From: Embiotoca jacksoni
Lineage: Eukaryota > Chordata > Actinopteri > Embiotocidae
Direction: 5' to 3'
NCBI GenBank assembly: GCA_022577435.1
Contig: JAKOON010000007.1
Coordinates: forward strand, 11,143,426 to 11,207,425
Length of the DNA: 64,000 nt
A program made the translations under genes and the position numbers. Below the pieces are notes generated by a model, which worked only from the letters and a program-made list of their open reading frames with translations, was not told the origin of the DNA and did not search any database. This document shows positions 10,742-22,668 of the stretch, one piece after another. Within the stretch, counting starts at the first letter, position 1, and each line of letters opens with the position of its first letter.

Positions 10742-12222
10742 TGATACATTTTAAGAATAACTTTCTTTCCAATTTATTCACCTTCATTAATCTAATGATT
10801 GGCAGACATGACTCTGAAAGCATGTCTGTGTTTACACATCATGTCAAATGTTACTTTTAATGTGAAGAAAGGTGACATAAGTGACATTTAACGTATTTTT
10901 TAAACAGATATTGATGGATTTGTTGAGGGTCATAGTATGTAAATATAAATCCTGGCACAGTGTGTATTGGGAAAGTTATTTCAATTATAAATGGTTTGGT
11001 GCAGTGTTTGGGAGAATTAATGTCATAAATGGCAACGCTGGTTTGGCTCTCTAGACCAAAGATATAGAAGCAAAATATCTCGTCTGTTGCAAAGTTCACA
11101 GTGTGCACAAATTTATTTCCATGAAGCAAACACTTCTGCTTTTTTCTCAGGCGTGAGCACTTATTCAGACCAGTGGTTTATCAGTGGCGTGATGTTATCT
11201 TTTTTAGGATAATGGTACTGGAGGAAACAGTTCAACACATTGAGTTCAGTTAATGGTAAAATATGTTTTACTTCTACTAAAAGAAGGAAAGAAGTGAAAG
11301 GGACAAATGTGGTGTTCTTGAGGAATTCAGTAAATTTAGGAACGTAGTTCGAGAAGGGAAGACATTTAACAGCTTGTTCAATTCTGAGAAAGGTTTGTCT
11401 TTCAACACCATCAAATCGTGCTTTCTATATTTAGTCCAATGCACTTCCTTTGCCTTTGTGGTTTCCAGTTGACAATGTTCCTGTGAAAACAGAATATTTG
11501 ACATTGATGTTTCTTAACTATTTATAATTTTTCAATGACTTTAATCATTGAGAATTTTAGTTACATCAGGTTGTCACTTTCAAGTCTGGAGGAATAGAGA
11601 TATTCCTACTAATTTTTTGGGGTAAATAGAAAGTAATTTGAACAAAGCTGCTGCTGTAGATATTTATGATCTACAATTAACCAACAAAAAGGTTAAAAAA
11701 TGTTTTAATTTGTTGTTGTAATTGTTGTGAAGCACTTTGTGACTTTGTCTGAGAAAGGTGCTGTGTTAAAAAAAAAGAAAAAAGAAAAAAGATTAGAAAA
11801 GCTTGGAGTGAAACTGAACTACTCACAAATCAATGCCTTTGGATCAATACATAATCCATGACTATTTGTAGTCGCTGTACATGTGCAGTTGATTGGGGCA
11901 TAAATAATGAAACACAATCAATGATCGGATGTAAGTACATACGTTTTCACAAGATACCAGTAGCTCTTACATGCAAGTCAAGACGCAAACGTCTTATTGT
12001 TAGAACACGTGACACATAAAACTTTGAGTCTTGAATGTGCAGAGAATATGACCTCCTCAGCAGTTATCTGCCTGAAAGAGTGATTTCATCCTATAAAACA
12101 GAACAATACTATGTTTCACAGTAAATTAGTCAGTCAGACTACATGCACAAAAAGGTTTTAGGATTTTCTCTCATCTCCACCCACTCATGAAGTATTTCAC
12201 AACAATTTCTCAGCATGGATTC
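10742..12222. other. Duplicated intergenic DNA downstream of gene 2
   Basis: Repeated with high identity at about 18,911-20,403, 27,368-28,861 and, truncated, 47,650-49,125. No gene was recognised. It includes a 3'-tail-like sequence ('gaagcactttgtgac' then 'gaaaggtgctgtgtt' and an A-rich run at 11,766-11,790). Confidence 0.5.
11700..11795 (+). repeat. SINE/LINE-like 3' tail with A-rich end, copy 1
   Basis: The sequence 'gtgaagcactttgtgac' followed by 'aaaggtgctgtgtt' and an A-rich tract resembles the 3' tails of fish SINE/L2-type retroposons. Other copies end in A tracts of different length near 19,944-19,970, 28,407-28,429 and 48,832-48,845. The body of the element is not recognisable. Confidence 0.4.
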
Positions 12223-12275
12223 ATTAGATTAGATTAGGTTAGATTAGATTTTGTTAATCCTAGAGTGGGGAAATT
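12223..12275 (+). repeat. LINE-like 3' tail fragment, copy 1
   Basis: An 'attagatt' short repeat precedes 'ttaatcctagagtggggaaa', resembling the 3' ends of fish non-LTR elements ('atcccagagtggggaaatt' type). The same fragment occurs at 20,404-20,452 and 28,862-28,911. Only the tail is present. Confidence 0.4.
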
Positions 12276-13005
12276 TTAATGTATGAGAATCCCATCCATC
12301 AAAATTCTGTAAAGTTCTCTATTCACCAATGTAAATTGAAATCTCAAAACTCTTGCTTTTGTTTTCATGATATTTAAAATAATGTATTGGTCTATTTCCT
12401 CCATATATCACTTTAAATTAATCAAATGTAACAGTGTGTAAATATGAACTGTACCTATTAAAAAAACATGTCAAGTGGGACCAGAAAGATGTTTTGACTT
12501 ATTTGGGATACGAAAAAGTAGAATAAGATCTATTTGATTCGTACTCAACTATTGTACATAACATGATGTTACACCAGAACATATTCAATAATTACAGGTA
12601 CTGCTAAGAGGAAGGACTTTAACGTTGTGTCTAATTCATGAAAGGTTTTGCTGTAACATGTTTATGGGCATATTGTTTGATAATGTTATCTTGCTGCTGG
12701 CCTCATAAACCAGGAGGACTTGATATCCTCTGGTCCATGTTCACCATCACCCCGACATGTCAAACACAGAGTTACATGTATTATAGTTCCTTATCGGAGC
12801 TATATTGAGACGCATGAAACAATCCGCGGTTATCGGAGCATTTTCCTCTGAACTCTGTTCTGCTACGAGCTCAATAGAAGCTAATTAGCACATTAGCTCC
12901 CATTTCTCCAAAATCAAGTTATTCTTCATCAAGTAAAATCACGTTAGGGGTTTGCACCGCGGACTAAATATAGCAGACTTACTGTGGAAAATATATCTCG
13001 TATAA

Positions 13006-13550
13006 TTATAACAAGCACACAGAACTGCCAGCGGCGGCGGACACTGCCGCTGCCGGTGCGACCGGGAGATGAACGGCCGGGAGGGTGAAGCTCAGTTCGG
13101 CTCCGCGCTGCAGGAGGAGCGGTGTGTCCGTGAACTCCGTCAGTCTCCGGTGGAAGTTGGTGAAACTATCCACCGTGAAATAGTCACTGCAGAGGCGGCT
13201 GTTGGTGTTCATCCTAAAGTCTCTTTTAGCTCTTCATGAAATCAATCCACCTCTTTTTCCTTTCTTCATCAGTAGGACATTTAAATAGCGATGCAGCGCT
13301 GCTTTGGAGGTTCTTGCTTCCAGGAAAGATGAACTTGCAGGTGGAGGGAGACGTCCTGTAGCAGCCAGCTGATGTACAATAACAATCTGACTACAGCAGG
13401 AGTTGAACTGAAGTCCAGTGGGATGACCTCTTATGCAAATGAGCTCCAGGCTTTTATACCGTTTCACTGTGTGAGAGGAGGAGCCACGCAGGAGGTTATA
13501 TAAACAGTCTGTGAGCTACGTCGGTGACGTACTGAAGCTCGGTTTTAGCC
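13006..13550. promoter_or_regulatory. CpG-rich octamer/TATA element upstream of gene 3
   Basis: Near-identical copy of the element before gene 2, with the octamer at 13,433-13,440 and TATAAA at 13,499-13,504. The minus-strand 68-codon frame is intact; relative to the first copy it differs in that frame by two synonymous changes (ACA/ACC and GAT/GAC). Confidence 0.35.
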
Positions 13551-14489
13551 ACGCCTAAAAAAACCTGAACTGCAGACGGATGAGAAACTGTTAAATGGTC
13601 TAACTCCACATTTCAGTGCGACAAAGTTGAAAAACTTTGCACGTGCTTTCAGCAACTCATTTCACTCGTATATAATGTATTGAGAAGCAAATCTTGGAAT
13701 TTGCTTTGCAGCATCTTTAAAGTATTAAACTGCTGTTTCAACTTAAATGCACCGCCGTGATTAAGTCGGTGGTTAAATTTAGCATGGTAGCAAGAAGGGT
13801 ATGGTCAGGATGTTAAACATTGTTTCGTAATGTTTGTCTTTATTTTCTTCAGATCTCTTACGGTGTGTTCACTTCCAGTTTTCACTGCGTTTTATAGATT
13901 CAAGTCCCATTCAATAAAGTTTTGTGAACCATCAGTAAAAGACACCAGACCATCATTCATCGGGGATGCTACAGTTTATGAGGCCATTTCTGCACAGACT
14001 TATATGTTTTATGACTATTGGTCGATACAGCTGATTCTGATAGTTCACATGGTTGAAGCTGTGACAGCAGACAATGCACGCCTTTTCTTCTGGACCTGAT
14101 CAATAACAGCTGACATCTGTGACTCAAGTGTTGGATATATGCTATTAAATAAAAGTAGTCTGACCGCTATACTGACCTGGTCATCAAACACTGAACGGAA
14201 AGAGACATAGAAGCTGTGTTTGGACTGTTTTAGAAATGTCTGCTGTCAGTCTCCTTCACTCAGTCCATCAAACACGAAGGCCAACTTGTAGGTTGAAAGG
14301 GGAAGTAAAACGTCTCTTTGTTTTCTCCTCTCACTGTAAAAAGAAGTAAACATGACATGCTCTGCTTGGTGAGAACATTCACACCCTCCTCTGAGGCTGA
14401 TTGCTGATAAGACACTTTGCAGGTTGCTCAAAGAACAATACACAGGTTTAGTTTAGGGACAATTAGAGACTAAACTGCTGTGAAGAGAC

Positions 14490-17400
14490 ATGGAAGCTGT
14501 GTTTGGACTGTTGGTGATGTTACTAGGAGTCTCTCATGGTGAGCTGCTCAACTTCTTTCTTCTGGCACTTTATTAAAACTCATAGGATTAATATCAACGT
14601 GTTTTGTAGATGTGGGATCAAATATAGTTAATAAAGTTAAGACAATATTTACAGTGATGTGTAAAGCAGCTCAAATACTGTAAAGAACATTGTTGGGTTT
14701 AAGATCAGTCCAGTCAATAACCATTTTATATAACAGCAGTGCTGAATAATATTCATCACTATATCGTGTTGTTCAAATGGAGAATACTTTAGTTGCTGGT
14801 TGGTCTACGGAGGGATTTAAAATAAGTGCATCATTTTTTGAATGAAAACATCTTTTGTAATAATATAGCCTATTTCTGTTTGAATTTGTTGCACAAGACC
14901 AAGCTCTCGTCTCGTGTTACTTGTTTCACAGTAAACCGACAACATCTTCTTGGTAAATTTTCTAATAAACAGATTGTATTATCATGGCACTTTATATCCA
15001 GATTATTAATTTTTTTTCAAGAATTTTAAATTGTAGCTTTTTAACTGGACCTTTAAATCTCCCTTTAAAATGATCTTAATGGTATAAAGAGTAAAGGAGA
15101 TTGGTTTCTCACTGTTGCTGTTTCTCAAGAGCCATGTTTTCAATGTTGCAGTTGTAATCTTATAAAAACTTGACAGTGTTTGCCTCAGACTATACTACAA
15201 GTGTAGCAAGTCTCTGCTCCAAGGCTGTATTTTTGGTTATTGTCATAGTTGTAATCATCAGTGAGACACTTTACCTAAACTACCAACTGTGGCCTGGAGG
15301 CTCTATTAACTGTTTAATGTGTAACATCGCAAGACAAAATGGTAATGCCAGCTATAATACCATATATGGTATTGATCCAACACTTCATTGCCGCTATGTA
15401 ACGCCTGCCCACTCTGAGTGAAATATTTAAAGCTCATGTTTTTTTATAGCCGCAGCACTTCTTCTAAATGGTTCCTCATTTTTTACACATTTGTTCAAAA
15501 CACTAGATGACCCAACTCATAATTTGTTTGAGGATGTTAAAGCGTCTCTTGAGGTGCAGCAATTACAATTTTCTGTGAGTTCAACAAAGTTTGACAGATG
15601 TAGGATTGTAATTACTGACTGAGGTCAACTTACATCAAAACTCTGTTTTAGGGAAATAATGGCGTTCGCTGAACCACAACTTTTTTCCCATCGCAGTCGG
15701 TGGTGGAAAAAGTGATGAGATATTTTACTTTGTAAAAAGTAGCAACAAAGCAGTAAAAAAAACAACAACAACAACTCCGATACAAATAAGTTTTTACATT
15801 TGCTGCACAAGAAAAGAAAACCTGTGTGTCCACTGTGGTCTGTGAGACACAGAGATGCAGCAAACCTCCAATATTAATATGTTTGCTGCATCTAATTCTC
15901 ATCATTATTCATTCTGTATAAAATGAAGGATCACAATTGTTTCCTTGTTTTATTTTTTTTATTTTACAGGAGTGGAAACTCACTGTGATGGCAGACAGGA
16001 TGGAGCTCAATGTTATGGAGCTTTGGGAGGAACTGTGGTCCTCCAGCTGATGGACGAAGCCTCTCAAATACATAGATACAAATGGAAGAAAGAATCCACA
16101 ATAATACTCCGCGGGAAACTAAATGAAATTATAACTAATTCTATAAAAGACAGATCTGTCTTTACTCCCAGTAATGGGACATTTAGGATCAATAAACTCA
16201 GCAGGACAGACAGTAGTGAATATACACTTTTAATCAGTGAGTCAAATGGACGGCTGACATCGAAACAGACTCTGCATTTGTCTATTCAAGGTGAATTACT
16301 TATGTCAATTTGGGAAATTTTGTCACATGGATAGATATAAATCTCACATTGTATTGATAATCTACATTATGTATCACATACTCTACATGTATCTGTATTT
16401 TGAGCCTTTAGAAACTGTAAAAAAGGATCAAGATAATGCTGCAATATCAAAAGTCCTTTGTGTGTCTTTCAGCTCCTGTGTCCTCTGTCCTGATGGACTC
16501 TGAGTGTCTGTCCCAGGGAGAGATGAAGGTTTCCTGCTCCTCTGAGGGAGGGGACAGTCCTCAGTACAGCTGGACTCTGGGTGGACGTGCACTGACAGAC
16601 GCTGAGCTCTACTCTGAAAATAAAGAGGAAAACAGTATCACTCTGAAACAACATGTTTCAGGACGTGTTGCTTGTAAAGTCTGGAATCACGTCAGTAGTG
16701 TCTCCAAAGAAGAGGATATAATTAACCGTGGTGAGTGAGAAATAATGTGATCATTATGACACTGATGATTATAATTACTCTGTTCATCTGTTGAATATTG
16801 TGTTTGTTTGTTCATAGGATTCATTTACATTAATTGCATCTCGGACGGGACAAACATAACACAGTGGGTGTTTCCAGCCAATAACACCCTGTGTATTCAA
16901 TCAACAACAGTCACTTCAGGTAAGGAGACTGACATAGTTTCACTTACAATCTCCATTAATATCACATCCTTCAATGAAACTGTGACTCCCGGCAGTGATG
17001 GTCCATGGTACCTTTGTAAGTGAAAACTTACTCTGCTGCAGTGGATTCATTGATGTCATTTTCTCCTTTGCTCCTCTGGCTTTTTTCATAATACATGTAT
17101 AGTTTGCTGATTTCAATATACGTATTTGTTGTCTCTTATTTTAGCTACAGATGCTTTACCAATAATGGCAGGTGTACTCTCTGCACTGGTTATCTTCTTA
17201 GTTGTCGGCGTGGCAGTCACCTGTGCTCTGAAAAAAAAGAAAAACAACAAACCTAAAGGTACAAAACAGAAGTTACTTTTACCTTCCTCACTACATTCAC
17301 AGTTTACAAATTATTTTGTTCGTTTTATAGATTGAATAAATAGTTTAACATTTTGAGTAATTGCATTTTTTTCTTTCTTGCTAAGCGTTAAGGCCTCTAC

Positions 17401-18534
17401 ACACCGGGGGCGTGACAAAGAAATGAATATTTTCCAATAAAACTATTCAAACCGGCAGCGATGTAAATTTTCAACACCTTTTCAAAAAATGGTTTGAACA
17501 GAAACATGTCACCTCTTTATTCAGAACAATAATGGATTCAACATCATCTAGTGATGCCGATCTTGTTTTGCTCCTCCTCACTCCACGAAAGAAGAGGAGA
17601 TTTTGTTACTTTAGCCAAACCTGCTGTGACACTGTTTCTTGTGACACTGCCCACTGCCAACTCTACTACATCCAAAAGTAAACCATTTCTGATAGCTATA
17701 GTGGTGGGCAATGCTTCTCAATGCATTGTCCTTGAGATTGTTGTCCTTGTATGTCCCTCTGTCATAGCCTATAATACTCTGTGGCTCGAAACAATTAACA
17801 TTATTGTTGGGAGTTTTGATGTGATGTTCGTTGTACTTCCGCACAATGGGATTGGTTGGTGACCTTACTAGAGGTGTGAAAGGTCAGGAAAAACAACTTC
17901 CTTCCAAAAGAAAATTGTTGATTTTTAGGTGTAAATATTCATGTTCTGTGTAAAAGTACTCGGGACAAGAATATTGAGATAAATAGTGTGTAAACCCTTA
18001 AAACAAGAATTCTAAAAACACTCTCAAATCACAAGGAGATGGTTAGATTTAACACGAAAACTGGAAACAGGGCAAATCTGTTAGCTTGGTTCAGTCCAAA
18101 GGTAAGAAGTCATTTCAATTTGTTTCTAGTTCAGTAATTAACACATTTAAAGGGTAGATTTTGTGTAACATTTGAGTCAGGCTCTGTGTTAAAGCTAACC
18201 GACTGTTAATGCTGCAGAGAGTGACAGCAATATTTTTGTTGGCAAGACAGAGACTTAGTTTATTCTCCAAAATGTTAAACTAGTTCTTCAAAGTCATTGT
18301 ATGTAATTAGAAGGCTCTACTTTGTTTGTGTCACTTACTTCTACCTGCTAATCTGCAGAGGGAGAAGACGACCAGGAAGTGACCTACGCTAATGTCAGGA
18401 TGGTGCAGCGGCAGCAGAGGCAGGTGGAGCAAAGGGGGAAGGTGGAGGTGGAGTACGGCCAAGAAAAGTTTTCAGAGCGACCTCGGCAGACTCAACCAGC
18501 AGGAGAGGACTGTTTGTACGCCAACGTCCGTTAA
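14490..18534 (+). CDS. CD2/SLAM-like Ig receptor gene 3, tyrosine-motif tail with altered motifs
   Basis: Predicted type I receptor of about 371 residues. Exons: leader 14490-14538, V 15970-16290, C2 16473-16730, D3 16818-17015, transmembrane 17145-17258, tail 18359-18534. Layout and leader match gene 2. Three changes stand out. The last cysteine of the C2 domain is arginine (INRG instead of INCG), removing one of the two expected disulfides. The second tyrosine motif reads VEYGQE, so the +3 hydrophobic residue of an ITIM is lost. An extra T gives a stop right after YANVR, three residues early. D3 keeps the internal GTAAGG donor. The first motif VTYANV and the last LYANV remain. It may still be expressed, with reduced inhibitory capacity; that is inference. 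Confidence 0.8.
15110..15423 (+). other. Intron 1 segment with hydrophobic open frame (genes 3, 4, 5 only)
   Basis: About 300 bp that gene 2 lacks. The frame at 15,170-15,421 contains a hydrophobic run (KAVFLVIVIVV) and ends with a stop. Copies lie at 23,350-23,559 and 31,739-31,984; the second is frame-shifted and shortened. It could be a relict transmembrane-type exon or simply chance. No family was recognised. Confidence 0.25.
17381..17890 (+). mobile_element. Harbinger-like transposon relic in intron 5 of gene 3
   Basis: It contains the GC-rich CACACCGGGGGCGTGAC block at 17,396-17,416, like the ends of fish Harbinger/ISL2EU elements, then 'aaccggcagcgatg' and the MDSTSSSDADLVLL coding remnant. 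No complete transposase or nuclease domain is present. It was inserted before the A-unit duplication, since all tyrosine-tailed genes share it. Confidence 0.45.
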
Positions 18535-19940
18535 GGCAGGTGATTTCAGGTGTCCACAGATCAGGAGGAACACACACCTGAAGACAGAGAGAGGGAGGAG
18601 ATGTCAAGATGCCTGAAGGTCTTTCACCTTCATTTTGTAGAAGTTGTCATTCGAGAAAGAAAAGCCATTAAAGCTCATACATATCAGGGTTTTCTTCACT
18701 TTTCTGGGAAGCAAAGCATCTAGTCTTTGTGACCTTTAACAACGGCATCCTGCTTAATCGCTGGAACTTTTAGTGGAATATTTAACAATTCCTTAATTGT
18801 TTTGAATTATTTTACCCTGTTTCTATATGTATATGATATATCAGCTTTTTATAATTCATAAGCATATTTAATTTAATTTCATTGTTGAAATACTGAAAGC
18901 TTGTAATAAATGATACATTTTAAGAATAACTTTCTTTCCAATTCATTCACCTTCATTAATCTAATGATTGGCAGACATGACTCTGAAAGCATGTCTGTGT
19001 TTACACAACATGTAAAATGTTACTTTTAAGTTGAAGTAAGGTGACATAAGTGACATTTAATTCAAATGTATTTTTTAAACAGATATTGATGGATTTGTTG
19101 AGGGTCATAGTATGTAAATATAAATCCTGGCACAGTGTGTATTGGGAAAGTTAATTCAATTATAAATGGTTTGGTGCAGAGTGTGTGGGAGAATTAATGT
19201 CATAAATGGCAACGCTGGTTTGGCTCTCTAGTCCAAAGATATAGAAGCAAAATGTCTCGTCTGTTGCAAAGTTCAGTGTGCACAAATTTGTTTCCATGAA
19301 GCAAACACTTCTGCTTTTTTCTCAGGCGTGATCACTTATTCAGACCAGTGGTTTATCAGTGGCGTGATGTTATCTTTTTTAGGATAATGGTACTGGAGGA
19401 AACAGTTCAACACATTGAGTTCAGTTAATGGTAAAATATGTTTTACTTCTACTAAAAGAAGGAAAGAAGTGAAAGGGACAAATGTGGTGTTCTTGAGGAA
19501 TTCAGTAAATTTAGGAACGTAGTTCGAGAAGGGAAGACATTTAACAGCTTGTTCAATTCTGAGAAAGGTTTGTCTTTCAACACCATCAAATCGTGCTTTC
19601 TATATTTAGTCCAATGCACTTCCTTTGCCTTTGTGGTTTCCAGTTGACAATGTTCCTGTGAAAACAGAATATTTGACATTGATGTTTCTTAACTATTTAT
19701 AATTTTTCAATGACTTTAATCATTGAGAATTTTAGTTACATCAGGTTGTCACTTTCAAGTCTGGAGGAATAGAGATATTCCTACTAATTTTTTGGGGTAA
19801 ATAGAAAGTCAGTTGAACAAACAGCTGCTGCTGTAGATATTTATGATCTACAATTAACCAACAAAAAGGTTAAAAAATGTTTTAATGTGTTGTTGTAATT
19901 GTTGTGAAGCACTTTGTGACTTTGTCTGAGAAAGGTGCTG

Positions 19941-19972
<32 letters not shown>

Positions 19973-21183
19973 GATTAGAAAAGCTTGGAGTGAAACTGAA
20001 CTACTCACAAATCAATGCCTTTGGATCAAAACATAATCTATGACTATTTGTAGTCGCTGTACATGTGCAGTTGATTGGGGCATAAATAATGAAACACAAT
20101 CAATGATAGGATGTAAGTACATACGTTTTCACAAGATACCAGTAGATCTTACATGCAAGTCAAGACGCAAACGTCTTATTGTTAGAACACGTGACACATA
20201 AAACTTTGAGTCTTGAATGTGCAGAGAATATGACCTCCTCAGCAGTTATCTGCCTGAAAGAGTGATTTCATCGTATAAAACAGAACAATACTATGTTTCA
20301 CAGTAAATTAGTCAGTCAGACTACATGCACAAAAAGGTTTTAGCATTTTCTCTCATCTACATCCACTCAAAAACTACTTCACAACAATTTCTCAGCATGG
20401 ATTCATTAGATTAGATTATATTAGATTTTATTAATCCCAGAGTGGGGAAATTTTAATGTATGAGAATCCCATCCATCAAAATTCTGTAAAGTTCTCTATT
20501 CACCAATATAAATTGAAATCTCAAAACTCTTGTTTTTCTTTTCATGATATTTATAATAATGTATTGGTCTCATTTCCTCTATATATCACTTTAAATTAAT
20601 CAAATGTAACAGTGTGTAAATATGAACTGTACCTATGAAAAAAACATGTCAAATGGGACCAGAAAGATGTTTTGACTTATTTGGGATACGAAAAAGTAGA
20701 ATAAGATCTACTTGATTCTTACTCAACTATTGTACATAACATGATGTTACACCAGAACATATTCAATAATTACAGGTACTGCTAAGAGGAAGGACTTTAA
20801 CGTTGTGTCTAATTCATGAAAGGTTTTGCTGTAACATGTTTATGGGCATATTGTTTGATAATGTTATCTTGCTGCTGGCCTCATTAACCAGGAGGACTAG
20901 ATATCCTCTGGTCCATGTTTACCATCACCCCGACATGTAAAACACAGAGTTACATGTATTATAGTTCCTTATCGGAGCTATATTGAGACGCATGAAACAA
21001 TCCGCGGTTATCGGAGCATTTTCCTCTGAACTCTGTTCGGCAACGAGTTCAATAGAAGCTATTTAGCACATTAGCTCCCATTTCACCAGAATCAAGTTAT
21101 TCTTCATCAAGTAAAATCACGTTAGGGGTTTGCACCGCGGACTAAATATAGCAGAGTTACTGTGGAAAAGTTATCTCGTATAA

Positions 21184-21730
21184 TTATAACAAGCACACAG
21201 AACTGCCAGCGGCGGCGGACACTGCCGCTGCCGGTGCGACCGGGAGATGAACGGCCGGGAGGGTGAAGCTCAGTTCGGCTCCGCGCTGCAGGAGGAGCGG
21301 TGTGTCCGTGAACTCCGTCAGTCTCCGGTGGAAGTTGGTGAAACTATCCATCGTGAAATAATCACTGCAGAGGCGGCTGTTGGTGTTCATCCTAAAGTCT
21401 CTTTTAGCTCTTCATGAAATCAATCCACCTCTTTTTCCTTTCTTCATCAGTAGGACATTTAAATAGCGATGCAGCGCTGCTTTGGAGGTTCTTGCTTCCA
21501 GGAAAGATGAACTTGCAGGTGGAGGGAGACGTCCTGTAGCAGCCAGCTGATGTACAATAACAATCTGACTACAGCAGGAGTTGAACTGAAGTCCAGTGGG
21601 ATGACCTCTTATGCAAATGAGCTCCAGGCTTTTATACCGTTTCACCGTGTGAGAGGAGGAGCCACGAAGAAGGTTACGTAAACAGTCTGTGAGCTACGTC
21701 GGTGACGTACTGAAGCTCGGTTTTAGCCAC
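21184..21730. promoter_or_regulatory. CpG-rich octamer element upstream of gene 4, TATA altered
   Basis: The octamer is intact at 21,611-21,618, but the position of TATATAAA in the other copies reads TACGTAAA (about 21,675-21,682). The minus-strand 68-codon frame is open with one replacement (V to M). If the element is the gene 4 promoter, its TATA box is damaged. Confidence 0.3.
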
Positions 21731-22668
21731 GCCTAAAAAAAACCTGAACTGCAGACGGATGAGAAACTGTTTAACGGTCTAACTCCACATTTCAGTGCTA
21801 CAAAGTTGAAAAACTTTGCACGTGCTTTCAGCAACTCATTTCACTCGTATATAATGTATTGAGAGGAAAATCTTGGAATTTGCTTTGCAGCATCTTTGAA
21901 GTATTAAACTGATGTTTAACTTAAATGCACCGCCGTGATTCAGTCGGTGGTTAAATTTAGCATGGTAGCAAGAAGGGTATGGTCAGGATGTTAAACATTG
22001 TTTAGTAATGTTTGTCTTTATTTTCTTCAGATCTCTTACGGTGTGTTCACTTCCAGTTTTCACTGCGTTTTATAGATTCAAGTCCAATTCAATAAAGTTT
22101 TGTGAACCATCAGTAAAAGACACCAGACCATCATTCATCAGGGATGCTACAGTTTATGAGGCCATTTCTGCACAGACTTGTATGTTTTATGACTATTGGT
22201 CGATACAGCTGATTCTGATAGTTCACATGGTTGAAGCTGTGACAGCAGACAATGCACGCCTTTTCTTCTGGACCTGATCAATAACAGGTGACATCTGTGA
22301 CTCAAGTGTTGGATATATGCTGTTAAATAAAAGTGGTCTGACCGCTATACTGACCTGGTCATCAAACACTGAACAGAAAGAGACATAGAAGCTGTGTTTG
22401 GACTGTTTTAGAAATGTCTGCTGTCAGTCTCCTTCACTCAGTCCATCAAACACAAAGGCCAACTTGTAGGTTGAAAGGGGAAGTAAAACGTCTCTTTGTT
22501 TTCTCCTCTCACTCTAAAAAGAAGTAAACATGACATCACTCTTCTTGGTGAGAACATTCACACCTTCCTCTGAGGCTGATTGCTGATAAGAAACTTTGCA
22601 GGCTGCTCAAAGAACAATACACAGATTTAGTTTAGGGACAATTAGAGACTAAACTGCTGTGAAGAGAC

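Larger units (their letters stand above)
4620..12337 (+). repeat. Segmental duplication unit A1 (gene 2)
   Basis: First of four homologous units. Landmarks recur with high identity: the CpG-rich element at 5289, 13006, 21184 and 29647 (steps 7717, 8178, 8463) and the leader ATG at 6770, 14490, 22669 and 31129. Gene 2's first intron lacks a segment of about 300 bp present in genes 3-5, and its fourth intron lacks about 190 bp present in genes 3, 4 and 7, so this unit is the shortest. Confidence 0.85.
12338..20509 (+). repeat. Segmental duplication unit A2 (gene 3)
   Basis: Second A unit, co-linear with A1. It differs by an extra segment of about 300 bp in intron 1 (about 15,110-15,420) and a fuller Harbinger-like relic in intron 5. 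Confidence 0.85.
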
